Source of the DNA: DASUPK01 sp963782345 | GTDB taxonomy: Bacteria; Actinomycetota; Thermoleophilia; Solirubrobacterales; 70-9 | Direction of reading: 5' to 3' | DNA: 64,000 nt | Assembly: GCA_963782345.1 (NCBI GenBank) | Contig: CAWAJF010000004.1 | Coordinates: forward strand, 1 to 64,000 | In this document: piece by piece, positions 9,792 to 18,363 of the stretch | Position numbering within the stretch: the stretch's first letter is position 1 | Layout of the letters: each line of letters begins with the position of its first letter | Notes under the pieces: generated by a model | Seen by the model: only the letters and a program-made list of their open reading frames with translations | What the model was told of the DNA's origin: nothing | Database searches by the model: none | Translations under genes and position numbers: made by a program

Positions 9792-10206
9792 CTAGCTGAG
9801 CCGCCCGGCTGGGGCGCCCACGACGGTTGCCCCCGGCGGCACATCCCCCAGGACCACGCTGCCCGCCCCGACGATCGCCCCGTCACCGATGACCGGCCCC
9901 TGAGCGACGGATGCTCCGATGCCGCCGTGGGCGTGGACTCCGATCGTGCAGCCGCCGCTCACGTGCACTCAGGGGGAGAGGTGCGCGAAGTCGCCCACCT
10001 CGCTGTCGTGGTCCACGGTGCAGGCGGTGTGTTGAGGATCGCGTGGCCACCGACCGAGCACCCGACGTTCACGATCACCCCCTGGCCACGAACGTACCCT
10101 CGCCGACCGAGACGCCAGAGGCGATGTCGCCCGATGGGTCGATCGCCTTCAGGAATCGCAGCCCGCCGCGAGATGCGAGATCGACTCCGTGTCGTTCAAG
10201 TCCCGG
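9792..10206 (-). pseudogene. Decayed NeuD/PglD-type sugar O-acyltransferase (left-handed beta helix)
   Basis: The C-terminus is clear in one frame: IGDGAIVGAGSVVLGDVPPG then ATVVGAPAGRLS and a stop at 9792. These are hexapeptide repeats of the NeuD/PglD acyltransferase family. Upstream, RFLKAIDPSGDIASGVSVGE lies in another frame and VIVNVGCSVGGHAILNT in a third. There is a frameshift in a G run (near 10082), another in an ACAC repeat (near 10028), and an in-frame TGA replacing the expected Gly of LSPGVHV (near 9970). The N-terminal Rossmann half is missing, with a stop at 10207-10209. It lies directly upstream of the giant glycosyltransferase gene on the same strand. Confidence 0.7.
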
Positions 10207-10348
10207 TCAGTCTCTCCGGGGTCGGAGCGATGGTCGCCTCCCGCTGGCGCTGTAGTTGAAACCACAAGCCTTATCCTTCCGAACCCTTGAAGCCGAACGC
10301 TAGCAACGGACCGGGCGCGCGGTCGGAGCAAACTCACGCCGCTCGGGG
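10207..10348. other. Intergenic gap before the ABC exporter genes
   Basis: The 142 bp between the NeuD remnant and the ATPase gene contain no convincing ORF. There is no clear TANNNT box at the usual 6-9 nt spacing before the GTG at 10349, so the exporter promoter is not located. Confidence 0.4.
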
Positions 10349-11635
10349 GTGAGCCGATCGATGGGCGGGGAGCCGTCTGGTCGCACGGTGATCGAGGTCA
10401 GGGGCCTGAAGAAGCGGTTCCGGATGCCTGCGCATCGCCCGGACACCTTCAAGGAGAGGGCGGTCCATCCCCTTCGAGGGCGAAGCGACCGCATGCTGAA
10501 GGTGCTCGACGGGATTTCCTTCGATGTCAAGCAGGGTGAGTTCTTCGGAATCGTTGGCCGCAACGGGTCCGGCAAGAGCACCCTGCTGAAGCTCCTTGCC
10601 AGCATCTACCGGGCCGACGGAGGCACGATCAGGATTGCCGGCCGCGTCGCCTCGGTGATCGAGCTCGGTGTGGGATTCCAGCCCGAGCTGGCGGCGAAGG
10701 ACAACGTCGTTCTCAACTGCATGATGATGGGGATGACGGCGAAGCAGGCACTGGACCGCCTCGACGCGGTTCTCGATTTCGCCGACCTCCATGATTTCGT
10801 CGACCTGAAGCTGAAGAACTACTCGTCGGGGATGCGAGTGCGGCTGGCGTTCGCCACCATGCTCCAGTCGGATCCGGACATTCTCCTGCTCGATGAGGTG
10901 CTGGCCGTGGGCGACCCGCCCTTTCAGCGCAAGTGCCAGGAGGCCTTTCGCGAGCTTCACTCGATGGATCACAAGACGATCGTCCTGGTGAGCAATCAGC
11001 TCGCCACGATCAGGCAGTACTGCAGCCGGGTGATGGTCCTCGAGGGCGCCAAGATCACGCGAATCGGGCCGCCGGACGCAGTCGCGGGCGACCTCCGCTC
11101 GCCGGCTCGCACCGAAGGGGGTCGACAGACGAGAACGATCGAGGCGGCTGGACGGGCCGTCGTCGACGAGGTCCGGTTGGGGAGCGGTGACGGCCCGGTG
11201 AACGGGGAGCCGGAGAGCGGGTTCCTGGAAACAGAGGAGCTGATCCGACTGCGGGTGTCGGTCAAGGCCCGGGAGGAGATCCCGCGCCCGGGGCTTCGCA
11301 TCCAGATTCGGGATGAGACCAACGCAACCATCTTCTTTCCACCTTCGGTCGAGCTCACCGAGACCGGAGGCCTCTCCCCGGCGGACCCGATCACGATCGA
11401 GGCCGAGATCGAGAATCGCCTGACGCCGGGGCGCTACCTCGCATTCTGCGCCTTGACCGATCACTCGGGAGCGGCTCCCGTTGACGTCTCCGAGTCGGCG
11501 CACGTGGAGTTCGTGGTCGGCGAGCCTGGCGTGCCCGGGCAGGGTGCGGTCAGCCTCGAGCATCGGGTCCGGGTCGCAAGGCCGGCCCCCGGGGCCTCTC
11601 GGGATCGGTCCAGCCCGGATCTCTTGCCGGGATGA
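10349..11635 (+). CDS. Polysaccharide ABC exporter ATP-binding protein (Wzt-like)
   Basis: ATPase of an ABC-2 type O-antigen/teichoic-acid exporter, 428 residues. Walker A is GRNGSGKST (about residue 71), the signature is NYSSGMRVRLAFA, Walker B is ILLLDEVLAVGD, and the H-loop His is replaced (VLVSNQLATI). Residues 260-400 form an extra beta-rich domain (RPGLRIQIRDETNATIFF...) in the position of the Wzt carbohydrate-recognition domain, which in known systems binds the capped chain end. Its stop overlaps the permease start (ATGA at 11632-11635), so translation is coupled. Several GTG/ATG codons are available; the first is used here. Confidence 0.9.
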   Translation: MSRSMGGEPSGRTVIEVRGLKKRFRMPAHRPDTFKERAVHPLRGRSDRMLKVLDGISFDVKQGEFFGIVGRNGSGKSTLLKLLASIYRADGGTIRIAGRVASVIELGVGFQPELAAKDNVVLNCMMMGMTAKQALDRLDAVLDFADLHDFVDLKLKNYSSGMRVRLAFATMLQSDPDILLLDEVLAVGDPPFQRKCQEAFRELHSMDHKTIVLVSNQLATIRQYCSRVMVLEGAKITRIGPPDAVAGDLRSPARTEGGRQTRTIEAAGRAVVDEVRLGSGDGPVNGEPESGFLETEELIRLRVSVKAREEIPRPGLRIQIRDETNATIFFPPSVELTETGGLSPADPITIEAEIENRLTPGRYLAFCALTDHSGAAPVDVSESAHVEFVVGEPGVPGQGAVSLEHRVRVARPAPGASRDRSSPDLLPG

Positions 11636-12495
11636 GCGCACACGGTTCCGCGGCGGGCGGGGCAGCCACCGAGCTCAGGACCATCGGCGGCCCGTCGGCG
11701 CTCAGCGGCGGCTGGCAGCGGTGCCTGCGCCTGGTCTGGCGGATGGCTCGAACCGACTTCGTCCTTCGCTACCACGGATCGGTGCTCGGCTACGTGTGGT
11801 CGCTCCTCAGCCCCCTGCTCCTGTTCGGGGTGCTCTACTTCGCCTTCACGCACATCGTCAAGGTCGGGAGAGGAGTCCCCGACTATCCGGCGATGCTGCT
11901 CTTCAACCTGATGCTCTTCCAGTTCTTCACGGAGGCGACCGAGCGTGCGGTCACCTCGATCGTCGCCGGTGAGAACCTGGTTCGCGGGACGGAGTTTCCG
12001 CGCCTGGCCGTCCCTCTCTCGATCGTTCTCGGCGCGACCTTCTCGCTCGGCCTCAACATGATCGTCGTCTTCGGGTTCGCCCTCGCGAGCGGCGTGCAGG
12101 TCAGGGCGACATGGCTGCTGTTTCCCCTGCTGCTGGTCGCCCTCTATGTCGTCACGGTGAGCTGCTCGCTGCTGCTCTCGACGCTCTACGTCCGCTTCCG
12201 GGACGTGAATCAGATCTGGACCGTGCTCACCAGGGCGCTCTTCTACCTGACCCCAGTCGTCTTTCCGGTCGAGTTCTATCCGGCGGCCTACAAGCCGCTG
12301 CTCGTCGCGAATCCTCTGGCCGTGATCTTGATCCAGGGGCGCGTCTGGATCATCGATCCCGGCGCGCCGACCTTCGCTCAGGTGGCGGGCGGGCTCGGAC
12401 ACATCGTCATACCGACGGCGATCACGGTGCTCCTCTGCGCCTACGGAATCCACTACTTCAACCGCGAGGCGCCTCGCGTCGCCGAGGAGCTCTGA
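11632..12495 (+). CDS. Polysaccharide ABC exporter permease (Wzm/TagG-like)
   Basis: ABC-2 type integral membrane subunit of 287 residues. It has an amphipathic N-terminal segment (LVWRMARTDFVLRYHGSVLG, the usual interface helix motif) followed by six predicted membrane spans. The final span is near FNREAPRVAEEL. It pairs with the ATPase just upstream (4-bp overlap) to export a lipid-linked glycan made by the surrounding glycosyltransferases. It converges with the lipoprotein gene, leaving only 6 bp between the stops. Confidence 0.9.
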   Translation: MSAHGSAAGGAATELRTIGGPSALSGGWQRCLRLVWRMARTDFVLRYHGSVLGYVWSLLSPLLLFGVLYFAFTHIVKVGRGVPDYPAMLLFNLMLFQFFTEATERAVTSIVAGENLVRGTEFPRLAVPLSIVLGATFSLGLNMIVVFGFALASGVQVRATWLLFPLLLVALYVVTVSCSLLLSTLYVRFRDVNQIWTVLTRALFYLTPVVFPVEFYPAAYKPLLVANPLAVILIQGRVWIIDPGAPTFAQVAGGLGHIVIPTAITVLLCAYGIHYFNREAPRVAEEL

Positions 12496-12501
12496 GCGCC
12501 C

Positions 12502-13356
12502 CTACTGGACGCCCACGCCGCCCTGGCTGTTGGTCACGTAGCTCGCCACGTAGCCATATCGATCGGCAGCCGCACGGGGCGACCACTGGACCCCGGTGCC
12601 CGGATCCCGCTTGGCGAGCACCATGGCCACGTAGACCCTGGGCCCGTCGAGCGAGTAGAAGGCAAAGCGCTCGTTGCCGCCTAGCCTGATCGGTCGAATC
12701 GCCGGATCGTCGAACTGCGCCCGCCGAACCGGGTCGGTTGCCATTTGCTGACACGCCGGCCGGTTCGGCAGAGCGCCGACGCCGCCCGCGGAATTGGAGT
12801 TGGCCAAGAACCCGTCACAATCGTTCGCCCGCACGGCACGGACAACGGCATCCGCGTTCCGGTCAGCGGACTTCTCGAGGGGCGTGTCGACCGTGGATGG
12901 CCGGCTGTGCGGAGCGATGAATGCGATGTGGAAGAGCCCGTCGGCATCGCGGAGCAGGACGATGCTCGACGGCTCGGAGGGCGTCGAGTAGTCGAGAACG
13001 GCCGCCTGACCGGCGTACGCCTCCGCACCGGAGAGCCGTGCGCCCTCCACCAAGCTCAGGGTCTGACAGCTCTGATCCGGCTGCTCCTTGACCGTGGAGA
13101 GGATGAACAAGGCCTTGATCTGGTCGCAGTCGCCCGAGGCGACCGTGCTCGCGATTCGGCGCTCGGCCTGAATGACGTTCTCCTTCACCGGAGGGAGCCC
13201 GGTGGGAGATCCCATGGCGAGAACGCGATAGAAGCCCGGACCCGGGGCGGCCGCAGGCCTCCGGCTCGCGGAACCGCATCCGCCAATCGCGATCGCGATC
13301 GCGATCGCGAGGACGATGAGCGAGGACAGCGTCCAGGCGCCTCGGCTAGGACCCAC
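12502..13356 (-). CDS. Lipoprotein of unknown function
   Basis: With the GTG at 13356 the N-terminus is MGPSRGAWTLSSLIVLAIAI..., a lipoprotein signal peptide ending in the lipobox IGGC (Cys at about residue 27). The mature part (about 258 residues) has several Cys that could form disulfides and no recognised catalytic motif; segments such as DCDQIKALF and NDCDGFLANSN look like repeated NTF2-like or lipoprotein modules. The start overlaps the stop of the membrane glycosyltransferase gene by 11 bp, so they are cotranscribed. The signal peptide is encoded by a GATCGC tandem repeat (13287-13311). A longer frame from 13398 exists but has a poorer signal peptide. Confidence 0.65.
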   Translation of the reverse strand: MGPSRGAWTLSSLIVLAIAIAIAIGGCGSASRRPAAAPGPGFYRVLAMGSPTGLPPVKENVIQAERRIASTVASGDCDQIKALFILSTVKEQPDQSCQTLSLVEGARLSGAEAYAGQAAVLDYSTPSEPSSIVLLRDADGLFHIAFIAPHSRPSTVDTPLEKSADRNADAVVRAVRANDCDGFLANSNSAGGVGALPNRPACQQMATDPVRRAQFDDPAIRPIRLGGNERFAFYSLDGPRVYVAMVLAKRDPGTGVQWSPRAAADRYGYVASYVTNSQGGVGVQ

Positions 13357-15967
13357 GCGGACAGCCCCCTCCCACGCGTCCGAGTCGCACCTGCGCAACC
13401 TTCAGCCCGTCGGGCGGTGGCAAGAGCGTCACCGTGCCGCGGGTCGCTCCGGGGGGCGCCGTCGCCCCGACCCGAGCGGTGTTGTTGCCCTCGAGGACCG
13501 GCCTGACCTTCCCCAGGCCGGCAAAGGGGTCGTTGAAGTTGATCTCGACCCGCTCCAGCCCGCGCCCCCCGGTGCGGATGTCCACCGTCAGCAGTTCGCC
13601 CGGGCAGACGGCCACCGTCCTCGAGATTCCCCTCGGGTCGTCCCGCGACGTGTAGCCCGGCTGGTGATCGAGGGCACCCTGCCAGCAACCCGGCGTTCCC
13701 CGCAGATTGTCGTCGCAGGCGGGCAGGGCCGCCGGGGTGCGTGGAGATGCGGTCAGCCGAAACAGGTTCCAGCCGTCATCCGACCAGCGGAGCTCGCCAT
13801 ACCGGGCGATCAGGTCCTGCAGGTAGAAGTAGCCGCTCTGCCGCGGCACCGGATCCGGCACGAGCACCCAATCCGTCCCCATGGCCCGGATCCTGCTCAG
13901 CTCCTCGCGAGCGCTGGCGGGAAGGGAGGCACCGTTCAACTGGAGGCGATTGAGCACCTCCCACCACGGCTGGAGGTCGCGTCCGTCGGTCAGCCAGGTT
14001 CGCTGATGGGCAAAGGTGAGCATCGTGGCCCCAGGCCGTGACAGCTTGTCGAAGGCCTCGAAAGCAGAGCGCTCGGGCATCGAGCTCCGCTCGTAGTCGA
14101 CGGCATCGGTGAAGCCGACGGCCGCGAGCACCGGCATCGTCCTGCCCGGCACGTTCCAGTACTGAGCGAGCGTCGCGGGCCAGAGGAGGACCGCGATCAC
14201 CGCCAGCGCCGCAAGCGACGCACGCTCGGCCTTGGCCGTCAGGCGCCCTCGCCCGGCGGCCAGTCCGATGATCAGGACCGCGACGATCGCCGTCGGCAGC
14301 AGGTATCGCAGGATTCGCACCTCCAGGTACCAGCCGATCACGGCGAAGATCAGCGCTGCCGCCACGGCGGCCGGGCCCTTGGTCGCGCGGCGCCGCCTCA
14401 GGATCGCCACGCTGAGGACGAGCGCGGCGACTATCGCCAGACCCAGGAACCCAAGCGCGCCGGGCGGCAGACCGCCGGCGACCAGCAGCGGACGCGCCCC
14501 GGAGGTCCAGAGGACGTGCAGGGGAGAGCTCACCGGGCTATCGGTCGCTGCTCCGGACGACCCCAAGGCGTCGGATGCCCAGTATGCGCTGTGGAAGACC
14601 CCGCCCAGAGCGGGAAAGAGAGGATTCCCGATGTCGATCCAGCGAAGGGCGAGAGGGAGGCCCGCCGCGACTGCGCCGCCCACGACGACCCCGGCCACGG
14701 GTCGCAGGCGCGGACTCCCGCGCATGAGGAGGTAGGCGAGCACGAGCCCCAGCGCCAGCCAGGCCAGGTGAAGCTTGAAGTCGACGCAGGCGCCCCCCAG
14801 GAAGCCGATCACGAACCCCTCCAGCAGTGGAATCCTCTGCGGACGGTCGAGGACGGCGACGATCGCGATCGCAGCTGCGAGGGCAGCGAGGACGAGGAGA
14901 TCGTCGTCGTAGGCGGTGGTTGACTCCCAGAACAACTGCGGTGTGATCACGACAGCGGCGGCGACCAGCGGGGCCCAGCGGGTGCGATCGCGAAGGAACC
15001 ACCACAGGCTCGCCGGGATGAACGCAAACGCCAACCACTGCATGTAGCGGCCCACGCCATCGGCTCCGAACAGGTGACCCGGGGTCGCCAGGAGCTGGGA
15101 GAAACCGTAGACGTTCAGGAACGCGTGGTCGCGGAGCGGGGATATCTCTCCCGTGCGGGCCCATTCCGCGGGAAGCCAGGCCTTGAAATAGAGCGCGTCG
15201 TACATGAGCTCGGGTGCAGCCGTCCAGACCGCCGCAAAGCCGAGCACCAGCAGGATGAGAGCTGCCGATCCAGCCGCTCGCCGACTCTCCGTCACCGCGG
15301 CCCATAGCCTCGGTGCGAACGAACGCGCCAGCGTCGCGAGGCGATAGAGCCCGAAGCCTCCGGCGCCCAGTACGAGCAGGCCCACGCTCCACCAGCGCAG
15401 CACTCCCATGCGGCCGACGATCAGGATGAAGAGCCCGAGCGCGGCCGCGCCGACCAGCCATGCCACGGGCGGCATCGCGGCGAGCGTCGGCACCCGGAGG
15501 GCGCGAAGGATCCACCTCCCGATCGCCCAGCAGGCGGAGAAGATGAAGACTGCGGCGATGAACGACGGGTATCGGTCCCCGACGATCAACGTGACCGCCA
15601 AGACGAAGCCGGTGAAGGCCGCGGCGGCTCCAACGGGCAGCCCGACGAGCCTGACGGGGAGCAGGGCGGCGGCGGCGATCAATCCGACGGCCGCAACGGC
15701 GAAGACCACAAGCACCGCCACCGCGTTCCCGGCGGTCAGGGGCTGCGCCGTATCCAGCAGCCGCGGCAGGTTGACCAGCATCGTGACGGCGAGAACCACG
15801 AAGACCGCGGAGCAAACCCCGAGCAGGAGCTTCTGGGGAGGCAGTTGCTGTCGAGGCGCGCCCGCGCGGTCCTGACGGGCATCCCTCGACGCGCTGACGA
15901 TCACCGTGCCGAACGAGGTGGTTACCTCGCCCGTTTCTGCGGGCCCGGTAGACGAGGCATCGTTCAT
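13346..15967 (-). CDS. Multi-spanning membrane glycosyltransferase (GT39/ArnT-like)
   Basis: About 873 residues from ATG 15967 (MNDASSTGPAETGEV), preceded by AGGAG 11 nt upstream. After a 45-residue cytoplasmic tail come about 13-14 membrane spans to residue 640, then a soluble extracytoplasmic domain with Cys residues. The large loop LMYDALYFKAWLPAEWARTG resembles the first loop of polyprenol-phosphate sugar transferases of the PMT/ArnT class, which carries the catalytic acidic residue. It shares an operon with the lipoprotein at 12502. Exact donor and acceptor are not predictable. A longer frame reaches 16081 but lacks a good start context. Confidence 0.7.
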   Translation of the reverse strand: MNDASSTGPAETGEVTTSFGTVIVSASRDARQDRAGAPRQQLPPQKLLLGVCSAVFVVLAVTMLVNLPRLLDTAQPLTAGNAVAVLVVFAVAAVGLIAAAALLPVRLVGLPVGAAAAFTGFVLAVTLIVGDRYPSFIAAVFIFSACWAIGRWILRALRVPTLAAMPPVAWLVGAAALGLFILIVGRMGVLRWWSVGLLVLGAGGFGLYRLATLARSFAPRLWAAVTESRRAAGSAALILLVLGFAAVWTAAPELMYDALYFKAWLPAEWARTGEISPLRDHAFLNVYGFSQLLATPGHLFGADGVGRYMQWLAFAFIPASLWWFLRDRTRWAPLVAAAVVITPQLFWESTTAYDDDLLVLAALAAAIAIVAVLDRPQRIPLLEGFVIGFLGGACVDFKLHLAWLALGLVLAYLLMRGSPRLRPVAGVVVGGAVAAGLPLALRWIDIGNPLFPALGGVFHSAYWASDALGSSGAATDSPVSSPLHVLWTSGARPLLVAGGLPPGALGFLGLAIVAALVLSVAILRRRRATKGPAAVAAALIFAVIGWYLEVRILRYLLPTAIVAVLIIGLAAGRGRLTAKAERASLAALAVIAVLLWPATLAQYWNVPGRTMPVLAAVGFTDAVDYERSSMPERSAFEAFDKLSRPGATMLTFAHQRTWLTDGRDLQPWWEVLNRLQLNGASLPASAREELSRIRAMGTDWVLVPDPVPRQSGYFYLQDLIARYGELRWSDDGWNLFRLTASPRTPAALPACDDNLRGTPGCWQGALDHQPGYTSRDDPRGISRTVAVCPGELLTVDIRTGGRGLERVEINFNDPFAGLGKVRPVLEGNNTARVGATAPPGATRGTVTLLPPPDGLKVAQVRLGRVGGGCPRGS

Positions 15968-16180
15968 TTGCCGCTTGACTCCTGGATCCTTGATGGGTTG
16001 GCTGTGGGTCCTCCGGAGCTCCGGATCCCGCTTCTCCCCAGCGCCTCGCAAACAGTACTGGCGTGAGTACGAGGAGCTCACTTGCCCTTCGGGCAGATTG
16101 AGGCGCCGCTCAGGCCCGGAGAGAAAGGCCAGGTGCCCCGGGCAGAGCGCGCGTCGGCTCGACGGGCGGAGCCGGTACGG
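15968..16180. other. Intergenic gap with two small hairpins
   Basis: About 210 bp without a supported gene between the membrane glycosyltransferase start and the MoeB stop. It contains TGCCCTTCGGGCA (near 16083-16095), a short stem with a UUCG-type loop, and AGCCGGTACGGCT (near 16169-16181), a 5-bp-arm palindrome. Neither has a U-tract, so rho-independent termination is not convincing. Confidence 0.35.
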
Positions 16181-17350
16181 CTACGCCGCGCAGAACAGCT
16201 CGTAGTCCGGGAACTTGCCCATCTCCGACTCCGGGATCTCCTCGGCGTTCGGCCCGCAGATCGGGCACTCCGGGTCACGTCGGACCTTGAGCTCGGTGAA
16301 GCGCGTGCCGAGGGAGTCGTAGAGCAGCAGGCGGCCGATCAGCGGCTCACCGATCCCGGCCACCAGCTTGATCACCTCGTTGGCCTGCAGCAGGCCCATC
16401 ACGCCCGCCATCACGCCGAGCACGCCGGCGGCGCCGCAGCTCGGGGCGAGCTCGGCCGGAGGCGGCGTCGGGTAGAGGCAGCGGTAGCAGGGGCCCTCGA
16501 AGGGGACGAAGGTCGAGATCTGGCCGTCGAAGGCGAGGATCGATGCGGAGACAACCGGCTTGCGCAGCCGGACTGAGGCGTCGTTCAGCAGGTACCGGGT
16601 CGGGAAGTTGTCCGCCCCGTCGACGATCACGTCGTAGTCGGAGATGATGTCGATGATGTTCGAGGCGTCGAGCCGGACGCGGTGCTCGACCACGTTGACG
16701 TCGGGGTTGAGCGCCTCGATCGTCTTGCGCGCCGACTCGGTCTTCGGCTGGCCGATGCGCTCGGTGTTGTGGATCACCTGGCGCTGCAGGTTCGACTCGT
16801 CGACCTCATCGTCGTCCACCAGGCCGAGCGTGCCGATGCCGGCAGCAGCCAGGTAGAGAGCGGAGGGAGCGCCAAGGCCGCCGGCGCCGAGCAGGAGGAC
16901 CTTCGCGTTCAGCAGCTTGAGCTGGCCGTCGACGCCGACCTCGGGAAGCAGGGTGTGGCGGGAGTAGCGGTTGCGCTGCTCGGGGGTCATGCCCTCTGCC
17001 ATCACGACGGGAAGGCCGTTGGCCTCCCAGGCCTTGATCCCGCCGCGCACGGAGGCGGCGTTCTCGTAGCCGAGCTCGCGGAGCTCGTCGGCGGCGCGCG
17101 CCGAGCGGTTGCCGGATGCGCAGTAGAGGAGCACCCGCTGGGAGTGATCGGGAACGACGTCCTCGATGCGGTCGGCGACGTCGGCGGGCCGAACCAGCTC
17201 GGCGCCGTCGATGTGAGCCTCCATGTGCTCATAGGGCTCGCGGGTGTCGATCAAAGCGACCCCATCGCCCTTGAGCTCCTCCAGAGCCTCGGCGGGATCA
17301 ACCTCCTCGATGCGGTCCTTGACCTGCTCGATCGTCTCGGTGGTGGCCAT
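16181..17350 (-). CDS. Rhodanese-MoeB/ThiF fusion: sulfur-carrier adenylyltransferase
   Basis: 389 residues. Residues 1-115 are a rhodanese domain with the persulfide loop YCASGNRSARA. Residues 125-389 are an E1-like adenylyltransferase of the MoeB/ThiF family: ATP loop VLLLGAGGLGAPSALYLA, the downstream DDDEVDESNLQRQVIHN motif, and zinc ligands CYRC and CPICGPN. It would adenylate the C-terminal Gly-Gly of a MoaD/ThiS-like carrier and help load sulfur. The rhodanese domain is N-terminal, whereas MOCS3-type enzymes carry it at the C-terminus. The start codon shares one base with the stop of the rhodanese gene upstream. No MoaD/ThiS gene is in the window. Confidence 0.85.
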   Translation of the reverse strand: MATTETIEQVKDRIEEVDPAEALEELKGDGVALIDTREPYEHMEAHIDGAELVRPADVADRIEDVVPDHSQRVLLYCASGNRSARAADELRELGYENAASVRGGIKAWEANGLPVVMAEGMTPEQRNRYSRHTLLPEVGVDGQLKLLNAKVLLLGAGGLGAPSALYLAAAGIGTLGLVDDDEVDESNLQRQVIHNTERIGQPKTESARKTIEALNPDVNVVEHRVRLDASNIIDIISDYDVIVDGADNFPTRYLLNDASVRLRKPVVSASILAFDGQISTFVPFEGPCYRCLYPTPPPAELAPSCGAAGVLGVMAGVMGLLQANEVIKLVAGIGEPLIGRLLLYDSLGTRFTELKVRRDPECPICGPNAEEIPESEMGKFPDYELFCAA

Positions 17351-17814
17351 CAGGTTGTGTCCTCCTCGCCTTCCAAGTGTGTCTCGGCCTCTTCGTCGCC
17401 GATCGCGATCTCTCCCTCGACCGGATACCCAAGATCGCTCCAGAGCTTCGATCCTCCGATGATCGAGGCCACGTGATCGAACCGGTGCTCGTTACGAAGC
17501 GCGTCCGCGGTGCGCGCGGAGCGGTTGCCCTGGCCGCAGACCAGGATGACGCGGTCATCCGGGCCCGCGCCAGCCTCCTCGATCGCCTCGACGTAGGCGG
17601 CCTCGTGGGCGTCGCGGGCGCTGTCGCCGGAGGGCACGTTGATCGCGCCCTCCAGGTGCCCGGCCTCGTAGCGCTCGGGGTCGCGGACGTCGATCAGGAC
17701 GGCGCCGTCGTCGATTTCATCCCTGGCGGCGGGCGGCAGCAGCTCCTCGATCCGGCTCTTCACCAGCTCGAGGGGCGGCGGCACATACCTGCGGGGCATC
17801 TCGACGGAAGTCAT
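17350..17814 (-). CDS. Rhodanese-like sulfurtransferase
   Basis: A single-domain rhodanese of 154 residues. The active-site loop is LVCGQGNRSARTA, with Cys in the catalytic position; the conserved entry motifs GAVLIDVRDPERYEAGHLEG and IIGGSKLWSDLGYPV fit the fold. The C-terminal 20 residues are acidic. It overlaps the MoeB fusion by one base and probably feeds sulfur to it. A TATACT element lies about 36 nt before the ATG; that leader is longer than for most genes here. Confidence 0.85.
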   Translation of the reverse strand: MTSVEMPRRYVPPPLELVKSRIEELLPPAARDEIDDGAVLIDVRDPERYEAGHLEGAINVPSGDSARDAHEAAYVEAIEEAGAGPDDRVILVCGQGNRSARTADALRNEHRFDHVASIIGGSKLWSDLGYPVEGEIAIGDEEAETHLEGEEDTT

Positions 17815-17883
17815 ATTCCCAAATCCTGATCGGGTTTCATTGCTTAAAGAGTATAGCCGGATCCCACTCGCCGACCGCCAGGC

Positions 17884-18323
17884 TCAACCCTCGAAGATCC
17901 CGCCGCCGAGCTCCGGCGGCAGCGCCTTGGGTGATCCGGATAGAGCGCGGCGAGCTGCTCCTCGGTCATCTCCAATGTGTTCGCGGCCTCCGGCGGAGCC
18001 CCGACCACCAGCCAGAGCGCGTCGGCGTCCGTGTCGTTGAAGAGCTGCCGGCCGTGCTCGGGCTCCACCAGGAGCGCCGAGGGCGGCTCGAGGGTGAAGA
18101 GCTCTTCGTCGACCCTGACCCGCCCGGTCCCTTCGAGCACGACGTAGAGCTCGTGCTGGGTGAAGTGGCGGTGCTTGGTCGATGCCTGGCCAGGGCGGAG
18201 TCGCCAGAGCCGCGCGCCCAGCGTCTCGGCACCGAGCTGCTTTGCGAGATCGGTGTTCTCGACCTTCATCTGGTTCGAGGGGCGCCAGAAGGCGTCCCTC
18301 GCACTGAGCACGCGATAGCTCAT
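17884..18323 (-). CDS. Single-domain cupin (probable 1-bp frameshift at its 3' end)
   Basis: Small cupin starting at ATG 18323 (MSYRVLSARDAFWRPSN), with AAGGAT just upstream. The metal motif 1 is KHRHFTQHELYVVLEGTGRV and motif 2 is EPEHGRQLFN. The uncorrected frame runs to 17844 and ends in an Arg/Ser-rich tail. Adding one C in the CCC run near 17929 restores PKALPPELGGGIFEG and a stop at 17884, a natural-looking ending for this family. The coordinates given here assume that correction; the raw ORF is 17844-18323. Function unknown, perhaps sugar or small-molecule binding. Confidence 0.7.
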
Positions 18324-18363
18324 CGTCAGATCCTTACGGACCAGAGGGCTCGGCGAATGGCGG

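Noticed and set aside
17820..17884. Possible RNA element or riboswitch before the rhodanese gene
   Set aside because: Only a TATACT element and an AT-rich stretch are visible; no conserved fold or aptamer could be recognised by eye.
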